Origin: Janthinobacterium agaricidamnosum
GTDB lineage: Bacteria; Pseudomonadota; Gammaproteobacteria; Burkholderiales; Burkholderiaceae_D
Reading direction: 5' to 3'
Assembly: GCF_003667705.1 (NCBI RefSeq)
Contig: NZ_CP033019.1
Location: forward strand, 682,001-746,000
DNA: 64,000 nucleotides
This document shows positions 47,944-58,409 of the stretch, one piece after another. The position numbers were made by a program, and so were the translations under genes. Under the pieces are notes generated by a model, which had not been told where the DNA came from, searched no databases, and saw only the letters and a program-made list of their open reading frames with translations. Numbering within the stretch: position 1 is the stretch's first letter; every line of letters starts with the position of its first letter.

Positions 47944-49317
47944 ATGAGTATTCCGTTGTTCGATGTGAATTCGCAAGAACCCCTGTTCGATCCCGAGCAG
48001 CGGCGCACCCTGGCGGAAGCGGCCCTGCGCTCGATCACCGCCTCGACGGCGCACGCCCGTGGCGACGACTTCCTGCGCATCCTCGTCAAGGACCTGGCCG
48101 AAGCGCTCGACGTGCACTATGTGATCGCCGGGCGGCTGGTGCGCATGGACGATGGCAGCGAAGGCATCCGCACCCTGGCCCTGTGGGGCGGCGATGACTA
48201 CCAGCCGAATATCGAATACAGCCTGCAGCACACGCCTTGTCAGGACGTGACTTGCCAGAGCATGTGTTTTCACGGCAGCGATATCCAGCGTCGCTTTCCA
48301 CTCGATACCCTCCTGGTCGACATGCATGCGGAAAGCTATGTCGGCATGCCGCTGATCGATACCGATGGCAAGACCCTGGGCATCCTGTCGGCCATCGACA
48401 CGCGTCCCATCGATGAAAACAAGCGCTTGCTGGCCTTGCTGCTGCTGTCGATCTTCTCGGCGCGTGGCGCGGCCGAGCTGCAGCACCAGGAGCGCACCCA
48501 ACAGCTGGAAGAAATCGTGCGCGTGCGCACCGAGTCGCTGCTGGCGGCGCAGGCCAATCTGATCGAGCAGGAACAGATGGCGGCCCTCGGCTCGCTGGTG
48601 GCGGGCGTGTCGCATGAAGTCAACACGCCCATCGGCGTGGCGCTGACAGCCGCGTCGAGCATGGGCAGCTATGCCGACCAGCTGGTGCAGCTGCTGGGCG
48701 GCGCCAAGGTCAGCCGCACCGAACTGATCGACATTGCCGAATCCCTGAAAGGCGCGGCGGCCTTGATCGAGCGCAACCTGGCGCGTGCCGCCGACCTGAT
48801 CGGCAATTTCAAGCAGCTGGCCGTGGACCAGGTCAGCGAATACGTGGCGGACCTGGCGCTGCACGATTATGTGCACGGCCTGGTGTCGGCGCACAGCCCG
48901 GAACTGCGCAAGGCGGCGCTGGGTGTGGAACTCGATATCGCGCCCGATTGCCAGGTACGCCTGGCGGCCGGCAAGCTGTCGCAAATCCTCTCGAACCTGC
49001 TGATGAACAGCGCCCGCCATGGCTATCCGCAAGGCGGCCCGGGGCGCATCACGATCCGCGCGCGCATCGAGGAGGAGGGGGAAGACGCCGCCGGGCGCTG
49101 GCTGCTGCTGGACTTCTCCGATGACGGTATCGGCCTGGCGCCGGCCGTGCGCGAACACATGTTTGAACCGTTCTTCACCACCAAGCGGGGCCAGGGCGGC
49201 TCCGGCCTGGGCATGCACATCGTCTACACCATCGTGCAGCAACTGGGCGGCCAGGTGTGCGCGATCGACTGCACTCCCGGCTGTCATATACAAATCAGGC
49301 TGCCGCTGGCCAGCTGA
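47944..49317 (+). CDS. GAF-domain sensor histidine kinase
   Basis: This 457-residue protein has an N-terminal GAF-like domain (about 25-170, with DVTCQSMCFHG and YVGMPLIDTDGKTLGILSAID), a coiled linker, an H-box with His224 in VSHEVNTPIG, and HATPase N, G1 and G2 boxes (NLLMNSARHG, DDGIGL, GQGGSGLGMHIV). No membrane segments. No response regulator gene is adjacent, so its partner is unknown. RBS AGGAG precedes the ATG. Confidence 0.88.
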   Translation: MSIPLFDVNSQEPLFDPEQRRTLAEAALRSITASTAHARGDDFLRILVKDLAEALDVHYVIAGRLVRMDDGSEGIRTLALWGGDDYQPNIEYSLQHTPCQDVTCQSMCFHGSDIQRRFPLDTLLVDMHAESYVGMPLIDTDGKTLGILSAIDTRPIDENKRLLALLLLSIFSARGAAELQHQERTQQLEEIVRVRTESLLAAQANLIEQEQMAALGSLVAGVSHEVNTPIGVALTAASSMGSYADQLVQLLGGAKVSRTELIDIAESLKGAAALIERNLARAADLIGNFKQLAVDQVSEYVADLALHDYVHGLVSAHSPELRKAALGVELDIAPDCQVRLAAGKLSQILSNLLMNSARHGYPQGGPGRITIRARIEEEGEDAAGRWLLLDFSDDGIGLAPAVREHMFEPFFTTKRGQGGSGLGMHIVYTIVQQLGGQVCAIDCTPGCHIQIRLPLAS

Positions 49318-49617
49318 TGCCGCATGGCCTCGCGGCTAGCCGCGAGCGCGCCTTATCCCTTGTCGCCCCTGCTTTTCATATGTTGTATGTACGCCATACG
49401 CATGTTGAGTTCTGTTGACACTCATATTCTTGCCGTGATTCTATGTAGTTGTCTAGTTGACTTTTAGTTGCCTAGTTCCATTTCTGTACACGTGTCCCAG
49501 CGAACTTCACGGCGCCTGATCCGGTGCCGTGCGAGGCGTTTCCTTTAGATGAACGAGTGTAATCCGGGTAACAAATCCGGAGTCATATATAACCGTACAA
49601 ATGAAAAAGGGTTCACC

Positions 49618-52433
49618 ATGCTTAAAGAAACCGTCATCTCTCGTGCAGTTCGCATCGTCTGCGCCGGTGGTATGGCAGCGGCCTTGTCCGTTGCCTCGCA
49701 GTCTGCGGTAGCACAAGATGCGCAGGGCGCCGATGCGCAAATCCAGCGCGTTGAAGTCACCGGTTCGTCGATCAAGCGTATCGCTGCCGAAGGCGCCTTG
49801 CCGGTCACCGTGCTGACCGCCGAAGCCATCCGCACATCGGGCGCCACTTCGGTCACCGATCTGGTCAAGAAGCTCTCTTCCGCCCAGGGTGCCACGAGCG
49901 AAAGTTCCTCGGTTGGGGGAAGCACCTTCGGTTTCTCCGGTATTTCCGTGCATAACTTGGGGAGACGCGTACGCTCGTCTTGCTGAACGGCAAGCGCCTG
50001 GCCCAGTTCGGCGGCCAGACGCTGACGGGTTTCGCCGCTGGCTTCGACTTGAATTCGATCCCTATCTCGGCCATCGAGCGTGTGGAACTGCTGACCGATG
50101 GCGCCTCCGCCCTGTACGGTGCCGATGCGATCGCCGGCGTGGTCAACTTCATTACCAAGCACGATACGACGATCGGTGATGTGTCCATCGGCTACTCCGC
50201 ACCAAAAAACGGTGCGCGTGAGAAACGCCTCAGCGCCACCAAGGGTTTTGGCAACCTGGACGAAGATGGCTACAACGTGGTGCTGACCTTTGGCCACGAC
50301 GAGCGCGACAAGCTCGCTTCCGTCGACCGCAAGTTCGCCAGCACGGGCAAGGTGCAATTCTCGGCCAATGGCAAGCGCTATCAGAAGCAACAGTTTTCGG
50401 CCAGCCCGATTCCGGCCAATGCCACCGATGACAATGGCCAGCTGATCAGCCCTTACCAGAAGGCCAACGGCTCCTGCCCGGACAAGACGTTCCGCGTGAT
50501 CGAACCGTATAACGACGGCAGCGGCCTGGTCGATGACTACTGCGGCTACGACTTCACCAAGGACCTGGAAATCTATCCGGAGCGCAAGCGTGACAACTTC
50601 ATGGCATCGGGCACCTTCAAGATCGCCGGCCAGGAAGTGTATGCGGACGTATTGCTGTCACGCACGAAACAAACTTCGCGTATCGCCCCCGTGCCTGGGG
50701 CGATCGCTGTCGATGCAGGCACGCCGCTGCATGACAAGTATTTAGTGCCAGCTGGTATTACCGGCGACAGCACGGCTTTTTACCGGCTGTTCGACATGGG
50801 CCAGCGTACCTCGAAAGATACGGCCGATTTTGCCAGTGTGGTGGTCGGCACGCGCGGCATTCTGGCCGGTTGGGACTATAACGCTGCTTATAACTTTTCC
50901 GAAAGCCGCGTAAAAGGCAGTATTTCCGGCTATCCTGGTGCCATTGCTGTCAATAATCTCACATCGAGCGGCCTGCTCGATCCCTTCGTCGGCCCGGGCA
51001 AGCAGTCCACCGCGGCACAGGAAGCCATCAAGGCTGCCGCGTATACCGGTTACTGGGATGGCGGCACTTCGCGCCTGCAAACGATTAACCTGAATGGCTC
51101 GACGGAACTGCGCCGACTGCCTGGCGGCGCGATGATGCTGGGCATGGGAGTCAACATCAATCGCGAAGAATTCTCCGCGAAGCCAAGTCCGTTTGCGCAA
51201 GGCATCCTGGCCGACCCCGTGAAGGGCACCTTGTGCGGCGGCACGACAGGACTGGAGTGCGACCAGCGTTTCGGCGATGCGGCCAGCAGCCAGCCGTACA
51301 GCGCCAGCCGTACGTCGAAGGGCATTTTTGGCGAAGTCATCGCGCCTGTGCTGAAAGAGCTGGAATTGGGCGCGGCCTTGCGTTTCGATGAATTCTCGGA
51401 CTTCGGCGGCGCCACCACGGCCAAGGCCAGTTTTAAATGGACGCCGGCACCCACCTTGCTGATCCGCGGCTCTGTCGGCAACGGTTTCCACGCACCGACA
51501 GTGCCGCAAGTCAACGCCCTGCAGCGCGGCTATGGTGTCACCAGCGAGAAGTACACGTGCACGCCGGCACTGCAGGCGATCGCCACGCGTCTGAATGCAC
51601 AATGCCAGCCAGGCAATCGCCAGTACGACCAGCTGGCCGGCGGCAACCGCGAGTTGCAGCCTGAGAAATCGAAACAGGCGACCATCGGCTTCCGCTACGA
51701 GCCGATCAGCGCCATTACCCTGGGCGCCGACCTGTGGCATGTGCAGATCCGCGATTCCTTCGGTCAGTTGACCGAACAGCTGGTATTCGGCAATCCGTCC
51801 AACTTCCCGAAATCCTGGGGCGTCAACAAGGACGTGGGCACGGGTACCACCTACCTGGCCTTCCTGGCGGACAACCAGAATCTGGGCAAGTCGTTTGCCA
51901 CCGGTGTCGATATCGATATCAGCGCCCGTTACCGTTCCGGCATTGGCCTGTTCACGTCGCAGCTGAACGCGACGCAAATGCTGCGCGAGGATGTGCAGCT
52001 GGAACGCGGCGGCAAGTATTATTCGGCGCTGGGCAACTTCGCCGATCTGGGGACGGTGACTTTCCGCACGCGCGGCCAGTGGACGAATACCCTGAAAACG
52101 GGCAACTGGGCCAACTCGCTGACGGTCAACTTCCTGTCCGGCTACAAGGACCAGGAAACGTCGGTCGATGTACTTGACGCTTCGGGCGCCGTGACGGGCC
52201 AGGAAAAGATCCGCATGCAGGTCGGTTTCTATTCGACGCTCGACTGGCAAACGGTGTGGACGCCAAGCAAGAGCTGGGTCCTCACCGCCGGCGTGCTGAA
52301 CTTGACCGACAAGAGTCCGCCATTCGTGCCATCGACGTCCGGCGCGAACCGCGGCCAGCAATTCGGCTATGACGACCGCTATTACGATCCGCGCGGCCGT
52401 ACCGGCTACCTGAATGCCTCGTACAAGTTTTAA
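49618..52433 (+). pseudogene. TonB-dependent receptor gene with a 1-nt frameshift
   Basis: The frame from ATG 49618 encodes a signal peptide and plug start (VQRVEVTGSSIKRI, then TSVTDLVKKL) and stops at 49986. The next frame resumes the plug (LLNGKRLAQF, DGASALYGADAIAGVVNF) and a complete beta-barrel ending YKF. The break lies near GGGG at 49959-49962: adding one base restores GETRTLVLLNGKRLAQF, giving a normal receptor of about 938 residues. It is therefore a recent pseudogene, a switchable gene or an assembly error. The intergenic 49318-49617 is AT-rich and holds the promoter. Confidence 0.85.
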
Positions 52434-52450
52434 AGAGCGGGAGCAGGCAT

Positions 52451-52490
52451 AAAAAAAACCGGCACTGTGAACTCAGTGCCGGTTTTTTTT
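52451..52490. terminator. bidirectional terminator after the frameshifted receptor
   Basis: AAACCGGCACTG and CAGTGCCGGTTT pair, extended by eight A and eight T, around TGAACT. It lies between convergent genes. Confidence 0.9.
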
Positions 52491-52521
52491 CGTCCCGCCT
52501 GCAGGCAGAGGCTGGCGTAGC

Positions 52522-54153
52522 TTAGCCGCGCGCCGCCATCGACAGCGCCACCGCCTCGGCCACCTTGATGCCATCGACGGCCGCCGACAGGATGCCACCC
52601 GCATAGCCGGCGCCTTCGCCTGCGGGGAAGAGGCCCCGTGTATTCAGGCTTTGCAGGTCGTCGTCGCGGCGCTTGATGCGGATCGGCGACGAGGTGCGCG
52701 TTTCAACACCCGTCAGCACGGCGTCGGCCTTGTAATAGCCCTTGATCTGCTTGTTGAACGCCGGGAAGGCTTCGCGCAGGGCCGTGATCGCGTATTCGGG
52801 CAAGGAGGGCGCCAAGTCCGTCAGATGCACTGCCGGCTTGTACGACGGTACCACGCTGCCGAATTCCGTCGAGGCGCGGCCAGCCACGAAGTCGCCGACC
52901 AATTGTCCAGGGGCATCGTAGTTGCCGCCGCCCAAGGCAAATGCGCGCTCCTCCAGCTCGCGCTGCAGGGCGATGCCGGCCAGCGGGTCGCCCGGGTAAT
53001 CGGCCGGCGTGATGCCGACGACGATGGCGCTGTTGGCGTTGCGCTCGTTGCGCGAGTACTGGCTCATGCCGTTCGTCACCAGGCGGCCCGGTTCCGAGGC
53101 GGCGGCCACCACCGTGCCGCCCGGGCACATGCAGAAGCTGTAGACGGAGCGGCCATTGCTGGCGTGATGCACGAGCTTGTAGTCGGCCGCGCCCAGGATA
53201 GGGTGGCCGGCGCTGGGGCCGAAGCGGCAGCTGTCGATCAACGATTGCGGGTGTTCCACGCGGAAGCCGATGGAGAACGGTTTCGCTTCGATGTACACGC
53301 CGCGGCGGTGCAGCATCTCGAAGGTGTCGCGCGCGCTGTGGCCGATGGCCAGCACGACGTGGTTGCTGGCGATGGTTTCGCCATTGTCCAGCACCACGCC
53401 GCGCACCTGGCCGCCATCGCTGCCCGGCTCGATGTCGAGATCGACCACTTTGCTGCTGAAGCGGTATTCGCCGCCCAGCCGTTCGATATTCGCGCGCATT
53501 TCTTCCACCATCTTGACCAGGCGGAAGGTGCCGATGTGCGGCTTGCTCACGTACATGATTTCTTCGGGCGCGCCGGCCTTGACGAATTCCGTCAGCACCT
53601 TGCGGCCGTAGTGCTTGGGATCCTTGATCTGGCTGTACAGTTTGCCGTCCGAGAAGGTGCCGGCGCCGCCTTCGCCGAACTGCACGTTCGATTCCGGGTT
53701 CAGTTCGCGCTTGCGCCAGAAACCGAAGGTGTCGACCGTGCGCTCGCGCACCTGCTTGCCCCGTTCCAGGATGAGGGGGCGCAAGCCCATCTGTGCCAGG
53801 ATCAGCGCCACGAACAGGCCGCAGGGGCCCGTGCCGATGACGATGGGGCGCGGTTCATTGGTATGGCCGGCCAGCTGTTCGCCGCCGGCGACGAATTTAT
53901 AGTCGGTATCGGGCGCAGGCATCAGGTGGATATCGTGGCCCAGGCGCGCCAGCACGGCCGCTTCATTCTTGACGTCCACGTGCAGCGAGTAAATCAACAC
54001 CACGGCGCTGCGCTTGCGCGCGTCATAGCTGCGCTTGAAGACGGTAAAGCCGAGCAGCTCATCCGCGGCAATGCCGAGGCGCGCCAGAATGGCGGCGGGC
54101 AGGGCCGCTTCGTCGTGTTCGAGGGGGAGTTTTACTTCGTTGAGTCGCAACAT
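52522..54153 (-). CDS. FAD-dependent oxidoreductase (COG2509 type)
   Basis: The 543-residue flavoprotein has an N-terminal domain of about 100 residues, then the FAD-binding GTGPCGLFVALILAQMGLRP. Later signatures include EGGAGTFSDGKLYS and a C-terminal FPAGEGAGYAGGILSAAVDG. The family is conserved but its substrate is unknown. It starts at 54153; no strong ribosome-binding site is seen. The 998-nt region between it and the next receptor is described separately. Confidence 0.87.
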   Translation of the reverse strand: MLRLNEVKLPLEHDEAALPAAILARLGIAADELLGFTVFKRSYDARKRSAVVLIYSLHVDVKNEAAVLARLGHDIHLMPAPDTDYKFVAGGEQLAGHTNEPRPIVIGTGPCGLFVALILAQMGLRPLILERGKQVRERTVDTFGFWRKRELNPESNVQFGEGGAGTFSDGKLYSQIKDPKHYGRKVLTEFVKAGAPEEIMYVSKPHIGTFRLVKMVEEMRANIERLGGEYRFSSKVVDLDIEPGSDGGQVRGVVLDNGETIASNHVVLAIGHSARDTFEMLHRRGVYIEAKPFSIGFRVEHPQSLIDSCRFGPSAGHPILGAADYKLVHHASNGRSVYSFCMCPGGTVVAAASEPGRLVTNGMSQYSRNERNANSAIVVGITPADYPGDPLAGIALQRELEERAFALGGGNYDAPGQLVGDFVAGRASTEFGSVVPSYKPAVHLTDLAPSLPEYAITALREAFPAFNKQIKGYYKADAVLTGVETRTSSPIRIKRRDDDLQSLNTRGLFPAGEGAGYAGGILSAAVDGIKVAEAVALSMAARG

Positions 54154-55151
54154 GGTGTGTATTTTTAAAAATTGCCGGGCTCCGTATCTAGCGGAGAGTG
54201 TGCGGTGCCGCGTGACGGCATCCGGGCGCTATTTTACCTCCACATCGTTTACTGCTTCGTTTATCCGGACTTTTTTTTGGGGTGTAACAGGCGGCAGTAC
54301 CGTCTGTTCGCATGGTCGCCACCGTGCCGTGGCGCGATATGGCGGCGTTTCCTGGCTGCTACAAACTGGTGCAAAATCGGCGCGTTGCTGGTGCATCCGC
54401 CGCCCCTTGTTGGGGCGTGCAAATCGGGGCCAAATTTTCCCCGTAATTTGTGTTGCTTTTTTGTTGTGGCTGCTTGATTTTGTTGACGCCTTGCCATTGC
54501 GTGTGATTTGATAGTGTTTTGTTTCTTGCAGGTGCAATTCTGTATCTTTGCTTCGTACGCATTGAAGGAAATGAGCAGCGCTGCCTCTTGCCGCTGTCGC
54601 GTCCTCAATGGAATGCGGGATTTATTTTTGAGATAATGACAGGAGATATGGAACTGTCCTGAAAAAATATGATTGATTTATTGCGGGATGGATGTGCAAT
54701 ATATCCGACCTCGTCCCGTAAAATAATTTCGTCTTGCGCGTCATTTATTTTCCGGGCTTTTTATATTCATATTTTTTAGAAACAACTCTTCCTGCAGCAT
54801 TCTGATGCCATTGGTGCAAAGCCACTGTTTGCAGGCATTCCAAGTAAATTTGATTATCGTCCGCGAGTGTTTTCATTCAGCCTGGATGCGCTTCTGCTCG
54901 TCTATTTTTTGTATAAATTGAAGTGTTGCGCCAACAGAACAGTTTTTCTAATTTTATTGACCAGTCCGTTTCAATATGTTCCGATGTGTCATTCTGTTTA
55001 TTTTGCGTATGCAAAGTGGATCGAGAGGATGCCTTGTATGAAGGGATTACAAGGTGATGAGAGTAAAAAGCGTTCAAAAACGCATAAGTGTGAGTGATAA
55101 ACTCCTTTACCAAAGCAGTAATACTGCGCTCATAAATAAATAGGGAATGAC
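54154..55151. other. 1-kb AT-rich intergenic region upstream of the Oar-like receptor
   Basis: This stretch is clearly poorer in GC than its surroundings, especially 54600-55150. It holds short open frames (for example about 76 codons from 54867) with no convincing start sites, codon use or protein-like pattern. No tRNA, terminator or repeat array was found. It likely contains promoters for both divergent neighbours and possibly an undescribed RNA or an older decayed insertion. Confidence 0.5.
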
Positions 55152-58100
55152 ATGTTGAGAAAAACTGTAATAGCACGTGCATTAACGATCGCTTTCAGCG
55201 CATCGGTATTGAGCGCTGCGATTGTTCCAACGGTAATGGCACAGTCGAATGCCACGGGCAATATCATCGGCAAGATCGCGCCGGATGCCAGCGCATCGGT
55301 GCAGATCGTCGGTGCTGACAATGGCTTCAAACGGACCATTTCGCCCGATGCAAGCGGTACTTTCCGCATCACCTCCCTGCCAGTTGGCAACTACAAGGTG
55401 ACCCTGCTGAAAGGCTCTTCCGTCGTCAGCTCGCAGGATGTGGAAGTGCGCATCGGCCAGGAAAGCGAAGTGGCGCTGCAGCAAGTGCAAACCGTGAACG
55501 TGACGAGCCGCCGCCGCGCGATCGATGTCACCAGTTCCAACTCCGGTTCTTCCTTCAATTCGCGCGAACTGGCTACCCTGCCATTGGCGCCTACGGTTGC
55601 CAACATCGTGCAATTGGCTGGCGGCACCACGCGCGCCGACTCGCGCTACGGCAACAACGCCGCCAGCTTCGGCGGCTCCAGCGCGTCGGAAAATGCGGCG
55701 TACATCAACGGTTTCCCCGTCACCAACAGCCTGTATCAGGTTGGTTACTCTTCCCTGCCTTTCGGCTCGATTGCTGAAGCGCAAATCATCACCGGCGGCT
55801 ACGGCGCCGAATTCGGACGTTCGACGGGTGGCGTGGTCAACATCACCACCAAGAGCGGTACGAATAACTGGGAATTCGGCGCCGGCTTTACCTACGCGCC
55901 TGATTCGCTGCGCGGCAAAGCCAAGAACATCATGTTCCCGAATACGGGTGCCAATCCCAAGACGGATGGCAAGATCTACAACTACCGCGAAGGCGACAAG
56001 CTGACCGAGAAGGTCTATAACGCCTATGTCAGCGGCCCGCTGATCAAGGACAAGCTGTTCATCTATCTGGGTGGCGAATTTACCAAGATGGACCGCGAAA
56101 CGGCGCGTCTGGCATCGACCAGCCAAGTGAACAACCAGACCGGCTGGCTGGTGCAGAAATCCGATGTGCCGCGTTATATCGCCAAGATCGACTGGAATAT
56201 CACCGACAACAACCGCCTCGAATACACGCACATTTCGGACGAGTCGAATGTCAACGATCAATACTACGGCTTCAACTACGACACCAAGCAGCGCGGCTAT
56301 GTGCAGAACGGCGGCGCCAGATTCAAGAACTATTCGGCAGGCGTGCTGTTCCTCAACGCCACCGGTGCCGCGCTGGCGGCAGCCCAGGGCTCGAACATCG
56401 ACATCCTCAAGCTGACCAGCTATGTGACCGACGATCTGACCGTGCAAGCCCTGGTTGGCCAGGCGAAGACGCAACGCGAGCAAAATCCGTTCGGCTACAT
56501 TCCAGGCTTGCGTCCAATCGTCGTTAGTTCTCCAGAGTTTAAGGTACCAGGCCTGAATTATTCGCCTAGCCAAGTGCAGGGTTTCAGCTCGGCCCTGCTG
56601 CGCGACGGCGCGCAAGACACCAACCGCGGTTATCGCCTGGATCTGGAATACAAACTGGCCAAGCAGCATACGATACGCGGCGGTCTTGACCACAACAAGA
56701 TCAATGCCCTGAACGGTACGGAAGCGGCTGGCGGCGGTACCTGGACGTATCTGAAAACCGATCCGAACACCGTATTGTCTGGCCACAATATCTCGCCGGC
56801 AGCTGGCGGCGGTTATGGCACCCAAGGTTACTACGTGCGTGAAAACCTGCAGCGCGGCGGCTCCACCCCGACCGTCGAGCAGTCGGCGCAATACATCGAG
56901 GATCGCTATCAGGCCACCGAAAACCTGGTCGTGACCCTGGGCTTGCGCAATGAGTCGTTCAAGAACATGAACGGTATCGGCGAAACCTTCGTGGAACAGA
57001 AAAACATGCTGGCACCGCGTTTGAATGCGGCCTGGAATGTGTATGGCGACGGTTCCCTGAAAGTCTTCGGTACGGCTGGCCGCTACTTCATGCAATTGCC
57101 GGCCAACATGGCCGTACGTTTTGCCGGCGCTTCGCTGAACACCGACCGCTTCTACACCTACACGGGCGTCAACCCGACCACGGGCGCACCGCTGGGCTTG
57201 AACCCGATCAGCAATGTCGTGTCGGCTAACAATGAATTTGGCCAGGAAAAACGCGCCAATGAGCTGGCTTCGACCAACTTGAAGGCCCACTTCCAGGACG
57301 AGATCAACCTGGGCTTCGAGAAGGCGCTGACGCCTGACTTCAACGGCGGTATCAAGTTCACCTATCGCAAGCTGAAAAACACGATCGATGACTACTCGGA
57401 TCCACGCGCCATTTCGGCCAAGCTGACAGGCGCTGAAAAAGAGTACTTCGACGATCATGGCTGGAACGGCGCCCTGTTCAATCCAGGCAAGGACAACACC
57501 TTCATGATCCCGGTGGGACCAAACGGTGCACAGCGCGCGGTGACGATTACGGCTGCCGATGCCGGCTTCCCGGAAAAAGCCAAGCGTACCTATACGGCGC
57601 TGGAATTCATGCTCGAACATCCGATGCGCAATGGCTGGTACGGCAAGATGAACTACACCTGGTCGCGCAGCGAAGGCAATCAGGAAGGTCAGACCAAGTC
57701 GGATAACGGCCAGGCCGACGTGGGCTTCAGCTCGGGATGGGACTTCCCTGAGACGATGATCAACGGCAGCGGCTTGTTGCCGAACAACCGTACGCACCAG
57801 TTGAAAACCTATGGCTACTATGAGTTCACGAGCCAGTTCGGCGTCGGTGGCAACTTGCTGGTGGCAACGGGCCGTCCTATGTCGCGTACTTGCAATATCC
57901 CAGCGTCCATGGATCAACAGGGCTTGGGCTTGTCGCAATACGGTTCGATCTTCTTCCTGTGCCCAACCGGCCCGAACGGCCGTGGCGCTTACGGCACGCT
58001 GCCAACGGAAATGCGCCTGGACTTGAACTTCATCTACAAGCCAGAGCAGATCAAGGGCATCGTGTTTAAAGTCGACGTGCTGAACGCAACCAACCGTCAA

Positions 58101-58235
58101 GTGGCGCAATCGATCGACGAGGCTTACAACACCAGCGCCGCTGGTACTGCCGTCAGCACGACCGCCGGCATGGTCAACTCCTACTCGAGCCCGCGCACCG
58201 TGCGCTTGTCGGCCCAGTACAGCCACAAGTTCTGA
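55152..58235 (+). CDS. Oar-like TonB-dependent receptor with carboxypeptidase-regulatory-like N-domain
   Basis: The 1027-residue product has a signal peptide (about 1-30, ending VMAQ), a CarboxypepD_reg-like beta-sandwich (about 33-110: GTFRITSLPVGNYKVTLL), a plug with INGFPVTNSLYQVGYSSLPFG-type and GGYGAEFGRSTGGVVNITTKSG, and a long beta-barrel ending YSHKF. Oar-like proteins are linked to uptake of larger substrates or surface adhesion and protein export; the role here is unknown. A terminator follows at 58333. Confidence 0.88.
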   Translation: MLRKTVIARALTIAFSASVLSAAIVPTVMAQSNATGNIIGKIAPDASASVQIVGADNGFKRTISPDASGTFRITSLPVGNYKVTLLKGSSVVSSQDVEVRIGQESEVALQQVQTVNVTSRRRAIDVTSSNSGSSFNSRELATLPLAPTVANIVQLAGGTTRADSRYGNNAASFGGSSASENAAYINGFPVTNSLYQVGYSSLPFGSIAEAQIITGGYGAEFGRSTGGVVNITTKSGTNNWEFGAGFTYAPDSLRGKAKNIMFPNTGANPKTDGKIYNYREGDKLTEKVYNAYVSGPLIKDKLFIYLGGEFTKMDRETARLASTSQVNNQTGWLVQKSDVPRYIAKIDWNITDNNRLEYTHISDESNVNDQYYGFNYDTKQRGYVQNGGARFKNYSAGVLFLNATGAALAAAQGSNIDILKLTSYVTDDLTVQALVGQAKTQREQNPFGYIPGLRPIVVSSPEFKVPGLNYSPSQVQGFSSALLRDGAQDTNRGYRLDLEYKLAKQHTIRGGLDHNKINALNGTEAAGGGTWTYLKTDPNTVLSGHNISPAAGGGYGTQGYYVRENLQRGGSTPTVEQSAQYIEDRYQATENLVVTLGLRNESFKNMNGIGETFVEQKNMLAPRLNAAWNVYGDGSLKVFGTAGRYFMQLPANMAVRFAGASLNTDRFYTYTGVNPTTGAPLGLNPISNVVSANNEFGQEKRANELASTNLKAHFQDEINLGFEKALTPDFNGGIKFTYRKLKNTIDDYSDPRAISAKLTGAEKEYFDDHGWNGALFNPGKDNTFMIPVGPNGAQRAVTITAADAGFPEKAKRTYTALEFMLEHPMRNGWYGKMNYTWSRSEGNQEGQTKSDNGQADVGFSSGWDFPETMINGSGLLPNNRTHQLKTYGYYEFTSQFGVGGNLLVATGRPMSRTCNIPASMDQQGLGLSQYGSIFFLCPTGPNGRGAYGTLPTEMRLDLNFIYKPEQIKGIVFKVDVLNATNRQVAQSIDEAYNTSAAGTAVSTTAGMVNSYSSPRTVRLSAQYSHKF

Positions 58236-58332
58236 TGTGATTCCCTCCTTGCCGGTTGACAGTCGTCAGCCGGCGGAGACGGGGATGCACGGACGGACGG
58301 ATACAGCAAAGGCATCATCAGTCATGCCAGTA

Positions 58333-58368
58333 AAATGCCCCGCAAGCTGCAAAGCTTGCGGGGCATTT
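58333..58368. terminator. bidirectional terminator after the Oar-like receptor
   Basis: AAATGCCCCGCAAGCT and AGCTTGCGGGGCATTT are perfect 16-nt arms around GCAA, between convergent genes. Confidence 0.9.
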
Positions 58369-58409
58369 GTTTTGGCGGCACGCTCGGTGCCTGATCGTCG
58401 TACGCTGGC

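Noticed and set aside
54867..55097. 76-codon plus-strand open frame in the AT-rich region
   Set aside because: No ribosome-binding site, poor codon use and no recognisable pattern; AT-rich DNA readily gives such frames here.
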